Both the position numbers and the translations under genes were made by a program. This document shows positions 7,707 through 16,335 of a DNA stretch of 44,599 nucleotides, in pieces. The stretch is from Gammaproteobacteria bacterium (lineage in GTDB: Bacteria > Pseudomonadota > Gammaproteobacteria > Steroidobacterales > Woeseiaceae). Each line of letters begins with the position of its first letter. Within the stretch, counting starts at the first letter, position 1. The stretch lies in the NCBI GenBank assembly GCA_029863305.1, contig JAOTVR010000022.1, forward strand, positions 1 to 44,599, given 5' to 3'. A model generated the notes under the pieces. The model ran no database searches. It saw only the letters and a list, made by a program, of their open reading frames with translations, and was not told where the DNA came from.

Positions 7707-8897
7707 ATGATGACGCCAAGAGAGTGCTTCCACGTTGCAATGAATCACGAGCAACCTGACCGTCTGCTGCTCGACATGGGGAAACACATCGGTTCGATTC
7801 ATCGTCGCGCCTACGTCAAGCTGAAGGAGTATCTCGGCGACGACAGCATGGTCAATGAAAATCTGATTCTTGACCGCATGGCACAAACGGTCGTGCCCGA
7901 CGAATCGCTGCTGCAGCGATTCGATATCGATTTCCGCTGGGTCGTCCCGAACTGGGTTCAGGTCACCGAACGCGACGACATGCCGGGCTACATCGACATG
8001 TGGGGCGTACCGTATAAGGCCGCCGGAGACTGGGACCATTGCGTAGTAGACGGCGCACCGATGCGCCAGGCCACCGTCGAGAGTATCGATAGCTATCAAT
8101 GGCCGGATACGAATGACCCGGGGCAATTCACGGGTCTGCGCGAACGGGCGAAGTATCTTTACGAAAACACCGACTACGTGATCGGCGCTGATGCCATCAA
8201 AGCAGGCATATTACAAAATTCGTTGCAGATGCGCGGCTATGATCAGTTCTTCATGGACCTGGTTATCGACAAGGAATTTGCCGAAGCATTGATGGACCGC
8301 ATCCTGAAAGCGCTCAAGGAGATGTGGAGCCGCTATCTGGCAGAAGTCGGCCCATACGTGCAACTCGTCTACGTAACCGACGATCTGGGCTCACAAAGTT
8401 CGTTACTGATCTCCCCAAAACTGTTCCGGGAGATGCTTAAACCCAGAATGAAGGAGCTGCACGATCACATCAAGAATCACGCCGACGTGAAGGTCATGCT
8501 GCACACTGACGGCGCCGTGCTGCCGCTCGTCGATGATTTCACGGAAATTAACGTCGATATTCTCAATCCGGTACAGACTTCGGTCAACGGACTCGAAGAC
8601 ACCTACTCATTGAAAGAGTCGTTCGGCGATCGCCTGTCTTTTCATGGCGCAATGGATGTGCAACAAATGTTGCCGAATGCCAGCACCAGCGAACTGCGCC
8701 AGGAGATCGCGAGGCGCATATACGACCTGGGTCGCAACGGCGGTTACATACTCGCGCCTTGTCACAACATCGGTCATGACATCCCACCGGAAAATGTTGT
8801 TACCTTGTTCGAAACAGCGCGGGAGTTCGGCCGTAATCCGGCCGCACTGCGTGACATGGTCGCCAACGTGCCATCTTTCTTCGCGCAGCACGGCTAG
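7707..8897 (+). CDS. Uroporphyrinogen decarboxylase (UroD)-family corrinoid methyltransferase
   Basis: A 396-residue UroD-fold protein with no evident role in haem synthesis. The family contains MtaA, MtbA and CmuA, which transfer methyl groups to or from corrinoid proteins. Seen here: DRLLLDMG near the N-terminus, KVMLHTDGAV at about residues 262-271, NPVQTSVNG, FHGAMDVQQMLP and APCHNIGHDIPPEN at about 351-364. A His-x-Asp plus Cys set could bind zinc, a variation on the His-x-Cys/Cys of MtaA. GAGG at 7693-7696 precedes ATGATG at 7707. Sharing a transcript with corrinoid protein 1 makes it the likely substrate:corrinoid methyltransferase of unit b. A corrinoid:acceptor role, or a non-methyl function, remains possible. 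Confidence 0.82.
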   Translation: MMTPRECFHVAMNHEQPDRLLLDMGKHIGSIHRRAYVKLKEYLGDDSMVNENLILDRMAQTVVPDESLLQRFDIDFRWVVPNWVQVTERDDMPGYIDMWGVPYKAAGDWDHCVVDGAPMRQATVESIDSYQWPDTNDPGQFTGLRERAKYLYENTDYVIGADAIKAGILQNSLQMRGYDQFFMDLVIDKEFAEALMDRILKALKEMWSRYLAEVGPYVQLVYVTDDLGSQSSLLISPKLFREMLKPRMKELHDHIKNHADVKVMLHTDGAVLPLVDDFTEINVDILNPVQTSVNGLEDTYSLKESFGDRLSFHGAMDVQQMLPNASTSELRQEIARRIYDLGRNGGYILAPCHNIGHDIPPENVVTLFETAREFGRNPAALRDMVANVPSFFAQHG

Positions 8898-8919
8898 CCA
8901 TGACGTTGCCAGGTACAAG

Positions 8920-9693
8920 ATGAACCTCGTAAAGCAAAAACTGCAGCAGGGCAAAAGGACGGTTGGAGGCTTTCTGCAGACATTGAGCCCGGTGGCAGCG
9001 GAGATCATGAGCCAGTCAGGATTCGACTGGTTGATCGTTGATCTTGAGCATGCACCTGGCGATTTTGCGAATCTCCAGTCGCAATTGCAGGCGATGAACG
9101 GTTCTGCCGTCGTACCGTTTGCGCGTGCGCCATGGAATGACGAGGTTGCGATCAAACGCATACTCGATACCGGTGTGCTCGGAATCCTGATTCCGTACGT
9201 CAATACGCGTGCTGAAGCAGAAGCCGCAGTCGCCGCCTGCAAGTATCCACCTGAAGGCGTCCGCGGCGTGGCCGGCAGCCCGCGCGCTGCCGGGTATACC
9301 CGTAATGCCATGAGTTATCTCCATTCAGCTAACGCCGAGATTATCGTGATGATCGCCGTTGAAACGGCTGAGGCCGTCGATCATCTCGATGAGATTCTGA
9401 GCGTTGCAGGGCTTGATGGCATCTTCATTGGCCCAATGGATCTCGCCAGCAGCATGGGACACCTTGGCAATCCGGCGCATCCTGAGGCACTGGAACAAAT
9501 CGCGATCATCGAGAACAAGGTCCTGGCCTCGGACAAGTTCCTGGGCACTGTGGCGACGACTGCGGATAAAGCGAAAGCCTGTTTCGACAGAGGTTATCAG
9601 TGGCTCATCGTGATGCAGGATGGCGCGGCGTTGCGCGATGCCGGTGACAACGCAGTTGCGGCATTCCGTAACGCTTATGGTGAGGTCCCATGA
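8920..9693 (+). CDS. HpcH/HpaI-family class II aldolase
   Basis: A 257-residue aldolase of the HpcH/HpaI family (4-hydroxy-2-oxoheptanedioate, 2-keto-3-deoxy-L-rhamnonate and 2-dehydro-3-deoxyglucarate aldolases). Motifs: DWLIVDLEHAPGD near the N-terminus, VRGVAGSPRA, AVETAEAV with the metal-ligand Glu, and GIFIGPMDLASSMG with the metal-ligand Asp. The ATG at 8920 gives the standard length; the same frame stays open further upstream but that part lies over the UroD gene. Its Shine-Dalgarno is weak. It would cleave a 2-keto-3-deoxy sugar acid to pyruvate and an aldehyde, the terminal step of a non-phosphorylating sugar pathway. No sugar-acid dehydratase, normally the step before it, is present in the window. 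Confidence 0.9.
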   Translation: MNLVKQKLQQGKRTVGGFLQTLSPVAAEIMSQSGFDWLIVDLEHAPGDFANLQSQLQAMNGSAVVPFARAPWNDEVAIKRILDTGVLGILIPYVNTRAEAEAAVAACKYPPEGVRGVAGSPRAAGYTRNAMSYLHSANAEIIVMIAVETAEAVDHLDEILSVAGLDGIFIGPMDLASSMGHLGNPAHPEALEQIAIIENKVLASDKFLGTVATTADKAKACFDRGYQWLIVMQDGAALRDAGDNAVAAFRNAYGEVP

Positions 9694-10514
9694 TGAAGTT
9701 AAAAGACAAAGTCGCAATAATCGCCGGCGGCACAAAGGGAATCGGCCTTGGAATCGCGCTGGAATTCATTCGCGACGGCGCAAAAGTCGTTGTTGGCGGC
9801 AGCACCGATGCAAATGGCAAGGCAGCAGTTGCGGCAATCGAGGCTGCCGGCGGCGATGGCATGTTCGTCAAGTGCGATGTTGCCAGTCTGACCGATCTGG
9901 ACAATATCGTCGCAAAGACCGTTGAACGCTTCGGTCGACTCGACATCTATGTCGCGAGCGCCGGCATCAACGATGCCAACAAAACCCATTATCTCGACAT
10001 CTCGCCTGAACAATACGACCGCATTATGGCCGTGAACCTCAGAGGCATGTTTTTTGGTGGACAAAGAGCCGCGCAGCAAATGGTCGCTCAGGGTGACGGT
10101 GGGGTAATCATCAACATGTCCTCCGTCAACGCTCATCTCGCGCTGGATTCTCAGGCTGTTTACACAACGTCCAAAGGAGGCATCCAACAGTTGACTAAAG
10201 TACAGGCGGTCGCGCTTGCCCCTTACAACATCAAGGTGAACGCAATGGCACCAGGCCCGATCGATACGGACCTCATGCGCAGGGTTGCTTCCGACAAGAA
10301 GCTAATGGACACGATAATCTCCCGTACGCCGCAAGGCCGCATCGGCAGCGTAAAGGAATGCGGACGCCTCGCGGTCTTCCTTGCCAGTGAAGACTCTGAT
10401 TTTATTTTTGGCCAGTCGATCTACATCGATGGCGGTCGTGGTTTTCAGGCCTTTCCGACGCCAGGGTACAGTACCGTGACGGACGAAGATTACGAACGCT
10501 TGCTGGGCTTATGA
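9690..10514 (+). CDS. Short-chain dehydrogenase/reductase (SDR)
   Basis: A classical SDR of 274 residues. The cofactor motif GGTKGIG is at residues 13-19, ASAGIN follows at about 89-94, the catalytic Ser is 145 (NMSSVN), and Tyr158/Lys162 form YTTSK. It overlaps the aldolase stop by 4 bases (ATGATGAAG, with GGTGAGG upstream), so it is translationally coupled. Such enzymes oxidise sugars or sugar acids with NAD(P). It is the last gene of unit b and overlaps the convergent MetF-like gene by 6 bases at 10509-10514, leaving no room for a conventional terminator between them. Confidence 0.92.
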   Translation: MMKLKDKVAIIAGGTKGIGLGIALEFIRDGAKVVVGGSTDANGKAAVAAIEAAGGDGMFVKCDVASLTDLDNIVAKTVERFGRLDIYVASAGINDANKTHYLDISPEQYDRIMAVNLRGMFFGGQRAAQQMVAQGDGGVIINMSSVNAHLALDSQAVYTTSKGGIQQLTKVQAVALAPYNIKVNAMAPGPIDTDLMRRVASDKKLMDTIISRTPQGRIGSVKECGRLAVFLASEDSDFIFGQSIYIDGGRGFQAFPTPGYSTVTDEDYERLLGL

Positions 10515-11429
10515 ACCGAGGCCCGCGCGACGCGCCTTGTCATCAAGCCAGCCGGCTGACGTCACGAATCCGCCAAAGCTGAACAAATGCACTCCGGTCA
10601 GATTGCCTGACCCTTGCGCCGCAGTCCGGCGCGCAAGAATCTCAAATTGCTTGTCGGGACTGGAATGCGTCGCGAGCTTCAGTGCGTCCAGGCCAAGTTT
10701 GTTGGCGGCCCGCAAAGATGTGCCGACGCCGCAGATCTTTGCAAAGCGTAACAGCTGTGTTGGGCTGGTCGGCCCTGCCAGTCCGGCAAAAACCGGCACT
10801 GCCGGTGCAATATCGGCGAGATCGCGGCAGTACTCTGCAACCCGTTCGGGTGAAAAGGAAAACTGCGTGACGACATTGAGGCCGAGACCCTGATCCGCGG
10901 CCAGCGATACCTTGGCTTCCAGGTCGGCGCACAGAACTCCGGAGGGAATCTGCGGGTGGCCGTCAGGATAACCCGCGACGTCGACCTCACGAATTCCGGC
11001 TTCGACCAGGATGCCACTTGCGATCACTGCTGCAGCATCCGCAAACGGTCCCGCCGAAGCCGCGTCGTCGCCACCGATAACCAGCACTCGGCTGACGCCG
11101 TAGGAGTTCGTGGCCAGCTGCAAGAACTCACGCAGCTGCTGCGCCGAGGTAAGTTGCCGGGCAACGACGTGTGGAATTGGCTTCAGCCCGTATTGACGTA
11201 GCAGCGCAATTTGCACGAGCTTATCCGTCAGCGTCTGCCGCGGCATCTTGGGGACATAGACAGACATGCCAGACGGCAGAATCGCCGCTCCTTCGCGAAT
11301 CGCGGCTTCGCCGTTGGTACTGAGCTCGATCGAGCTGTTACACAGCAGGTCGACGATCGCCTGCGCCTGTTCGTCGGCGAGTTCAGAGCGGTCCGCCGCC
11401 GAGACGGACCCGAACTGAATATTGGACAT
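10509..11429 (-). CDS. MetF-like (methylenetetrahydrofolate reductase family) protein 1
   Basis: A MetF/MTHFR-family TIM barrel of 306 residues. Recognisable parts are VIGGDD (equivalent to the flavin/folate Asp of E. coli MetF), VDVAGYPDGHP, QFSFSPE and VFAGLAGPTSP. The segment aligned with the catalytic Glu28 region (normally FEFFPP) reads MSVYVPKMP, so that Glu appears absent. I infer that it runs in the oxidative direction, methyl-THF to methylene-THF, to dispose of methyl groups delivered by MeTr. The ATG at 11429 is preferred; a GTG at 11441 is possible and neither has a good Shine-Dalgarno. It is a single-gene unit transcribed away from MttB-like 1 across a shared regulatory gap. Confidence 0.85.
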   Translation of the reverse strand: MSNIQFGSVSAADRSELADEQAQAIVDLLCNSSIELSTNGEAAIREGAAILPSGMSVYVPKMPRQTLTDKLVQIALLRQYGLKPIPHVVARQLTSAQQLREFLQLATNSYGVSRVLVIGGDDAASAGPFADAAAVIASGILVEAGIREVDVAGYPDGHPQIPSGVLCADLEAKVSLAADQGLGLNVVTQFSFSPERVAEYCRDLADIAPAVPVFAGLAGPTSPTQLLRFAKICGVGTSLRAANKLGLDALKLATHSSPDKQFEILARRTAAQGSGNLTGVHLFSFGGFVTSAGWLDDKARRAGLGS

Positions 11430-11514
11430 TGAATCAAACACTTATATTCGACCCCGCGTGTGGCGTCAGCGCCTGTCAGCAAAGCTCCAAGTTGAGTTGA
11501 TACTAATCAGAATG

Positions 11515-11527
11515 TACTTCGAATGCA
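11515..11527 (-). promoter_or_regulatory. 13-base conserved element, copy 2 (upstream of MetF-like 1)
   Basis: On the minus strand this is TGCATTCGAAGTA, identical to copies 1 and 3; with flanks, 16 bases match copy 1. It faces MetF-like 1 and leaves 85 bases to the ATG at 11429. A weak promoter, TTGCAT at 11523-11528 and TAGTAT at 11500-11505 with 17 bases between, overlaps it, so a bound protein could block or recruit polymerase. The 270-base gap 11430-11699 holds this copy, copy 3 and an AT-rich middle. Confidence 0.65.
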
Positions 11528-11601
11528 ATCTTTTATGGGTTTTATATGATTGAATTAACTAAGTATTTTCACCTATCAATGAACATTATTTAACTTTTTT
11601 C

Positions 11602-11614
11602 TGCATTCGAAGTA
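11602..11614 (+). promoter_or_regulatory. 13-base conserved element, copy 3 (upstream of MttB-like 1)
   Basis: TGCATTCGAAGTA on the plus strand, facing MttB-like 1, with 85 bases to the ATG at 11700, exactly the spacing copy 2 has to MetF-like 1. It lies between a possible -35 (TTAACT, 11590-11595) and -10 (TATAAC, 11613-11618) with a 17-base spacer, which is where a repressor operator would sit. The gene has its own ribosome site, AGGAGA, just before 11700. Confidence 0.65.
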
Positions 11615-11699
11615 TAACTGAATCGGGTACAAAATCCGGGATCTGTAGGGTGCTATCGATATTGTCGATATACTCGACGGCCAACTCAGGAGATCACTC

Positions 11700-13229
11700 A
11701 TGCGGCGGGGAAGAAAGGCGCGCCTGGAGAAGCCGCCGGAGCAGTCGGCGGTTGCGCCCGGGCTGACGGGCGGCAGGTTCAAGCCTCTGACGGAGGCTGA
11801 AATTCAGAACATTCATCACACGATTCTCGATGTCCTCGAGAACATCGGCATGGCCGACCCCATTCCAATCGTGCAGGAACAGGCGTTACGGAAAGGCTGC
11901 ACGATAGACGATCACGGCCGGCTGTGTTTTCCGCGGGCGCTGGTCGAGGACATGATCGCCGATGCCGCGAAAGAACTTACATTCTATGGGCAGGATCCGC
12001 GCTTTGATCTGGATCTTCGCGACCAGCGTGTCCACACCTACGGCGGTGGGGAAGCTGTGACCATACTCGATATGGGTGCTTCTACCTACCGCCCTTCCAC
12101 GCTCATGGACGTTTACGATGCTGCCCGGCTGGTCGACAGGCTCGACAACATCCACGCGTTTTCCCGACTGATGGTTGCAACCGACATGCAAGGCCGTCTG
12201 GCCTGCGATATCAACACGGCGTACGTGAGTGCCGCCGGCACGGCAAAACACACGGCGCTGACATTCGGCGATGCGAAGAACGTCGAGCCGACGCTCGAAA
12301 TGCTGTACATGATAGCGGGAGGCAAAGACAAATTTCATGAGCGGCCGTTCTGTCATGGTGGCGGTTGCCCGGTTATCTCGCCGCTGCGCTACGGTGCGGA
12401 CAATTCCGAGGTGTGTGTCGAGTCGGTCAAGTTCGGCGCTCCGGTCTGGATCGTTGTGGCTCCGCAAGCCGGCGCGACAGCTCCGGCTGCGCTGGCCGGA
12501 GCCGTCGTGCAGGTGATGGCCGAAGCGATTGCAAGTCTCCTGATGATCAACTTCGTCGCACCCGGATACCCGGTTATCGTGGGGCCCTGGCCGTTTGTTT
12601 CGGATCTGCGCACCGGCAGTTTCACCGGCGGCGGCGGCGAGGAAGCGCTGGTCAGCGCGGCCGCGGCGCAGATGACCAATCATTATGGTCTCGTGAGTTC
12701 CGTGGGTGCCGGCATGACCGATTCCAAGTTACCGGACAATCAGGCCGGCTATGAAAAAGCGATCGCCGTCGCGCTCGCGGCGCTTGCCGGTTGCAATAAT
12801 ATCTCGGAATCTGCGGGCATGATGGGTAGCCTGATGGGTTTGTCGTTCGAGTCGCTCGTCATCGACAACGACATGCTGGGAACCGTGCTTCGAACTGTAC
12901 GCGGCATCGAGGTGAACGAAGAAACCCTTTCATATGCCGAGATCGAAAATGCTGTGCGTGGCGAGGGACACTTCCTGAGGCAGAAGCAGACGCTAAGCCT
13001 GATGCGCAGCGAATACGATTACCCGAAACTGGCTGATCGTCTGACACCGAATGTGTGGGAAGAAGCCGGTTCACTCGACATTCGCGAGCAGGCGGCCATG
13101 CGGGTCAACGAGATCCTGTCGACGCATTATCCGACTTACATTGATCCGGCTGTTGACAATAAAATCCGTGATCGATTCAAAATTAAAATTCCGCCAGAGC
13201 ATATGCAACCAGGCAGCGGGCGCTGGTAA
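11700..13229 (+). CDS. MttB-family (trimethylamine methyltransferase-like, non-pyrrolysine) protein 1
   Basis: A full-length MttB-superfamily protein of 509 residues (MttB and MtgB are about 480-500). Hallmarks are an N-terminal helical region with ILDVLENIGM, a conserved TIM barrel with CHGGGCPVISPLRYG, and GPWPFVSDLRTGS at about residue 295, followed by GMTDSKLPDNQAGYEK and IIDNDMLG-like IDNDMLGTVLR. There is no in-frame amber codon, so it belongs with the pyrrolysine-free homologues such as MtgB (glycine betaine) rather than true trimethylamine MttB. It would demethylate a quaternary amine or another methyl donor onto corrinoid protein 2. The N-terminus MRRGRKAR is strongly basic. It heads unit d. 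Confidence 0.9.
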   Translation: MRRGRKARLEKPPEQSAVAPGLTGGRFKPLTEAEIQNIHHTILDVLENIGMADPIPIVQEQALRKGCTIDDHGRLCFPRALVEDMIADAAKELTFYGQDPRFDLDLRDQRVHTYGGGEAVTILDMGASTYRPSTLMDVYDAARLVDRLDNIHAFSRLMVATDMQGRLACDINTAYVSAAGTAKHTALTFGDAKNVEPTLEMLYMIAGGKDKFHERPFCHGGGCPVISPLRYGADNSEVCVESVKFGAPVWIVVAPQAGATAPAALAGAVVQVMAEAIASLLMINFVAPGYPVIVGPWPFVSDLRTGSFTGGGGEEALVSAAAAQMTNHYGLVSSVGAGMTDSKLPDNQAGYEKAIAVALAALAGCNNISESAGMMGSLMGLSFESLVIDNDMLGTVLRTVRGIEVNEETLSYAEIENAVRGEGHFLRQKQTLSLMRSEYDYPKLADRLTPNVWEEAGSLDIREQAAMRVNEILSTHYPTYIDPAVDNKIRDRFKIKIPPEHMQPGSGRW

Positions 13230-13258
13230 TAGCTTTCAACCAACCATGGAACTTGTCT

Positions 13259-13960
13259 ATGTCGCAGGATGATACTCAGAACGACGATATCGTTCTCTCC
13301 GAACTTACCGATGATGAACTAACCGAGCAAATGCACGACGATCTCTACGACGGCCTCGCCGACGAGATCGCCGAGGGTACGCAAATACTGCTCGATCGCG
13401 GCTGGGATGCCAAGAAGGTGCTGGACGAAGCATTGGTCGCCGGTATGAATATCGTGGGGGAGGATTTCCGCGACGGTATCCTGTTCGTACCTGAAGTGCT
13501 GCTGGCCGCGAATGCGATGAAAGCCGGCATGGCGATTCTGAAGCCGATACTTTCAGAAACGGGCGCCGAGCCTGTTGGCAAGCTCGTCATAGGAACCGTG
13601 AAAGGCGACATTCACGACATTGGTAAGAACCTCGTCGGCATGATGATGGAAGGCGCCGGCTTTGAAGTGGTCGATCTGGGGATCAATACGGATGCCGACA
13701 CGTATATCGCAGCCCTGAAGGAGCATCGTCCGAACATATTGGGCATGTCGGCACTGCTGACCACGACGATGCCATACATGAAAGTCGTTATTGACGCGCT
13801 GAAGGAACAGGGACTGCGGGACGACTACATCGTGATGGTGGGCGGCGCACCGCTGAACGAGGAATTTCGTAAGGCAGTCGGAGCCGATGCCTACTGTCGG
13901 GACGCTGCAACTGCCGTACAGGTCGCCAAACAGCTGATCGCGGAGCAGCGAGCGTCCTGA
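13259..13960 (+). CDS. Corrinoid methyl carrier protein 2 with acidic N-terminal extension
   Basis: A corrinoid protein of the MttC type, 233 residues. The B12-binding motif is D117-I-H119-D-I-G122, with His119 the predicted cobalt ligand; LSALLTTT and MVGGAPL complete the Rossmann domain, after a helical cap with FVPEVLLAANAM. Compared with corrinoid protein 1 it has about 20 extra N-terminal residues, and the first 40 contain 15 Asp/Glu and no Lys or Arg. The ATG at 13259 is preferred over a TTG six bases earlier. It sits directly behind MttB-like 1 and overlaps the next gene (TGATG at 13958-13962), so it is the likely shared methyl acceptor of the MttB-like enzymes. Confidence 0.93.
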   Translation: MSQDDTQNDDIVLSELTDDELTEQMHDDLYDGLADEIAEGTQILLDRGWDAKKVLDEALVAGMNIVGEDFRDGILFVPEVLLAANAMKAGMAILKPILSETGAEPVGKLVIGTVKGDIHDIGKNLVGMMMEGAGFEVVDLGINTDADTYIAALKEHRPNILGMSALLTTTMPYMKVVIDALKEQGLRDDYIVMVGGAPLNEEFRKAVGADAYCRDAATAVQVAKQLIAEQRAS

Positions 13961-14811
13961 TGCTGTCGATGACCGAGCAGGAGATCCTCGCGCACACCGT
14001 GCACGAGGCCTATATGGAGATATTCCCGACACCCACCATCGAAGCGAAGCTCGATGTGCTCGAGCCGGGTTCGTATGTCGCCGTCACGTGCTCACCATCG
14101 AAGGGCGTCGATGTAACGCTGGATATGTCGGAGAGGCTGGCGAATCGGGGTTTCAAAGTGGTGCCGCACATTGCCGCAAAGATGGTCAGAGACGAGGCAC
14201 ATCTGAAGGAAATACTGAGGCACCTTGATGATTTGCCGATCATCAGCATCTTCGTACCGGGCGGCGATGCGGAGAAACCGGTCGGCCAGTACACGTGTGC
14301 GCTCGACCTGTTGCAGGCCATCTCGGAGTCTGATCACAAATTTACCGAAATCGGAGTCGCAGCGCATCCCGAAGGCCACCCATCGGTCGATAACGAGGTG
14401 ATGCTGGAGCATCTTCTAAGAAAACAGAGTTTTTCGAATTACATGGTTACGCAGATGTGCTTTGACGCGCATCTGATCGGCGATTGGCTGCGAGAGATGC
14501 GAAGTGCCGGCGTCACATTACCCGCCTGGATCGGCTTGCCGGGTGTATCGGATCGCAGCACCTTGCTCAAGACATCGTTACGCATCGGCGTTGGCAACTC
14601 GCTGCGCTATCTTCGAAGCAACAGCAAAATTGCGGCCCGGCTCATGATGTCAAAATCATACCGGCCGGACGAGTTACTGGCGGGCCTGGCACCCTTTATC
14701 GCCGACCCGCTCTATAACATCGCGGGCCACCATATCTACTGCTTCAACGAGGTCGCGCGCAGCGAAGAATGGCGGCACGAATTCCTGGAGTCCTTGCATG
14801 GCGCGACGTAG
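13960..14811 (+). CDS. MetF-like (methylenetetrahydrofolate reductase family) protein 2
   Basis: A MetF-family protein of 283 residues. IFVPGGDAEKP carries the Asp that contacts flavin/folate, EIGVAAHPEGHPS matches the conserved MetF strand, and TQMCFDA, PAWIGLPG and GHHIYCFNEV complete the barrel. As in MetF-like 1, the segment aligned with the catalytic Glu28 (FEFFPP in E. coli) lacks Glu: it reads AVTCSPSKG. The start overlaps the corrinoid protein 2 stop (TGATG). A role in oxidising methyl-THF produced by MeTr is inferred, with NAD or another electron acceptor unknown. It also overlaps MttB-like 2 by 14 bases, so it is embedded in the operon. Confidence 0.87.
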   Translation: MLSMTEQEILAHTVHEAYMEIFPTPTIEAKLDVLEPGSYVAVTCSPSKGVDVTLDMSERLANRGFKVVPHIAAKMVRDEAHLKEILRHLDDLPIISIFVPGGDAEKPVGQYTCALDLLQAISESDHKFTEIGVAAHPEGHPSVDNEVMLEHLLRKQSFSNYMVTQMCFDAHLIGDWLREMRSAGVTLPAWIGLPGVSDRSTLLKTSLRIGVGNSLRYLRSNSKIAARLMMSKSYRPDELLAGLAPFIADPLYNIAGHHIYCFNEVARSEEWRHEFLESLHGAT

Positions 14812-16315
14812 CCATCGCAAGAAGCGCATCGCGAATGCAATCCGCCAGCTGCCATGGCGACGTGTTACCAACCCCTATGCCCCGGTCGAGATTCTGAGCG
14901 CCGATCAGATCGAGACCATCCTGCAGACCTCAATGGACGTGCTTGCCTCACAGGGCATGCGATTCCTGGAACCGCGCAGCCGCGACATGCTGCGCAAAGC
15001 CGGCGCCGATGTCGACGAAGCGGAGAAGATCGTGCGATTTGATCCGGCTCTTATCAAAGAGAAGCTTGCGTTGGCGCCCGCAGAGTTCGGGTTGCGAGCC
15101 CGAAATCCGGAGCACGACCTCAAAGTCGGCGCACACAACATTATCTTCGGGTCGGTAGGCGGCCCGGCCTTCTGCAGTGATCTCGATAAGGGTCGCCGTC
15201 CCGGCAGTTACGACGAAATGTGCGACTACCTGCGGATCGTTCAGAGCCTCAACATCATCCACCAGGAAGGTGGCGGCGCGTTCGAGGCCATGGACCTGCC
15301 GGCCGAAACTCGCCACCTCGATTTGTACCTCGCGCAAATTCGTCTGCTCGACAAGAATTGCCAGTCTTATGCGCTCGGTCGGGAACGAACCGTCGATTCG
15401 ATCGAGATGGCCTGCATCGCCCTCGGTGTCGACCGTAGCGAATTAAGTAAGCGGCCGGCCCTGCTCGCCATCATCAACACAAATTCGCCGATGCAACTGG
15501 ATGTTCCGATGACCGAGGCGGTCATCGAGTTGGCCGGTGCCGGCCAGGTGTGTTGCATCACGCCATTCACGCTTGCCGGTTCAATGAGCCCGGTCACGCT
15601 GGCAGGTACGCTAATGCAACAGACCGCAGAGGTTCTCGCCGTCGCGACGCTTGCGCAGGTGGTCCATCCCGGCGCGCCGATCATGTACGGCAGCTTCGCG
15701 TCGAACGTGGATATGCAGAGCGGCGCCCCTGCGCTTGGCACGCCCGAGTACACCAAAGCCGCGCAAGCAAGCGGCCAGATTGCCCGGCGACTCGGGCTGC
15801 CGTTCCGCTCCAGCAATACAACTGTCTCGAACTGCGTTGACGCGCAGGCAGCCTTTGAAAGTCAGATGTCACTTTGGGGTTCGGTGATGGGTCATGCGAA
15901 CCTGGTCAATCATGCGGCCGGGTGGCTCGAGGGCGGGCTCACCGCTTCGTTCGAGAAACTGATCATCGACGCGGAGATGTTGCAGATGATGGCGGAGTAC
16001 CTGCGGCCGATAGACGTCGGCGACGACGAACTCGCTGTGGACGCCATTGCCGAGGTCGGGCCCGGTGGACATCACTTCGGCACCAGCCACACGCTCGAGC
16101 GCTACGAGTCGGCATTCTACACGCCGATATTATCGAACCGGCAGAATTACGAGTCATGGCAGGAATCCGGCAGCCTCGATATCAGCGTTCGTGCGAACGC
16201 CATCTGGAAACAGTTGCTCAATGAGTACGAACAACCACCTCTCGATGTTGCGATAGACGATGCGCTCATAGACTATGTTGCGAAGCGCAAGCAAGCCCTG
16301 CTGCCCCAGGCCTGA
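14798..16315 (+). CDS. MttB-family (non-pyrrolysine) methyltransferase 2
   Basis: An MttB-superfamily protein of 505 residues. It has the SADQIETI helix, [10 protein letters not shown], a [11 protein letters not shown] segment, [30 protein letters not shown] at about residue 297, and [13 protein letters not shown], all typical of this fold. No amber codon interrupts it. The pocket-lining block after residue 295 differs from both other copies, suggesting a different methyl donor. The N-terminus has about ten Lys/Arg in the first 22 residues ([10 protein letters not shown], then PWRR). It overlaps the end of MetF-like 2 by 14 bases, with TGGAG upstream of its ATG. Confidence 0.9.
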   Translation: MARRSHRKKRIANAIRQLPWRRVTNPYAPVEILSADQIETILQTSMDVLASQGMRFLEPRSRDMLRKAGADVDEAEKIVRFDPALIKEKLALAPAEFGLRARNPEHDLKVGAHNIIFGSVGGPAFCSDLDKGRRPGSYDEMCDYLRIVQSLNIIHQEGGGAFEAMDLPAETRHLDLYLAQIRLLDKNCQSYALGRERTVDSIEMACIALGVDRSELSKRPALLAIINTNSPMQLDVPMTEAVIELAGAGQVCCITPFTLAGSMSPVTLAGTLMQQTAEVLAVATLAQVVHPGAPIMYGSFASNVDMQSGAPALGTPEYTKAAQASGQIARRLGLPFRSSNTTVSNCVDAQAAFESQMSLWGSVMGHANLVNHAAGWLEGGLTASFEKLIIDAEMLQMMAEYLRPIDVGDDELAVDAIAEVGPGGHHFGTSHTLERYESAFYTPILSNRQNYESWQESGSLDISVRANAIWKQLLNEYEQPPLDVAIDDALIDYVAKRKQALLPQA

Positions 16316-16335
16316 TCAAAACCCGAGTAGCGACT

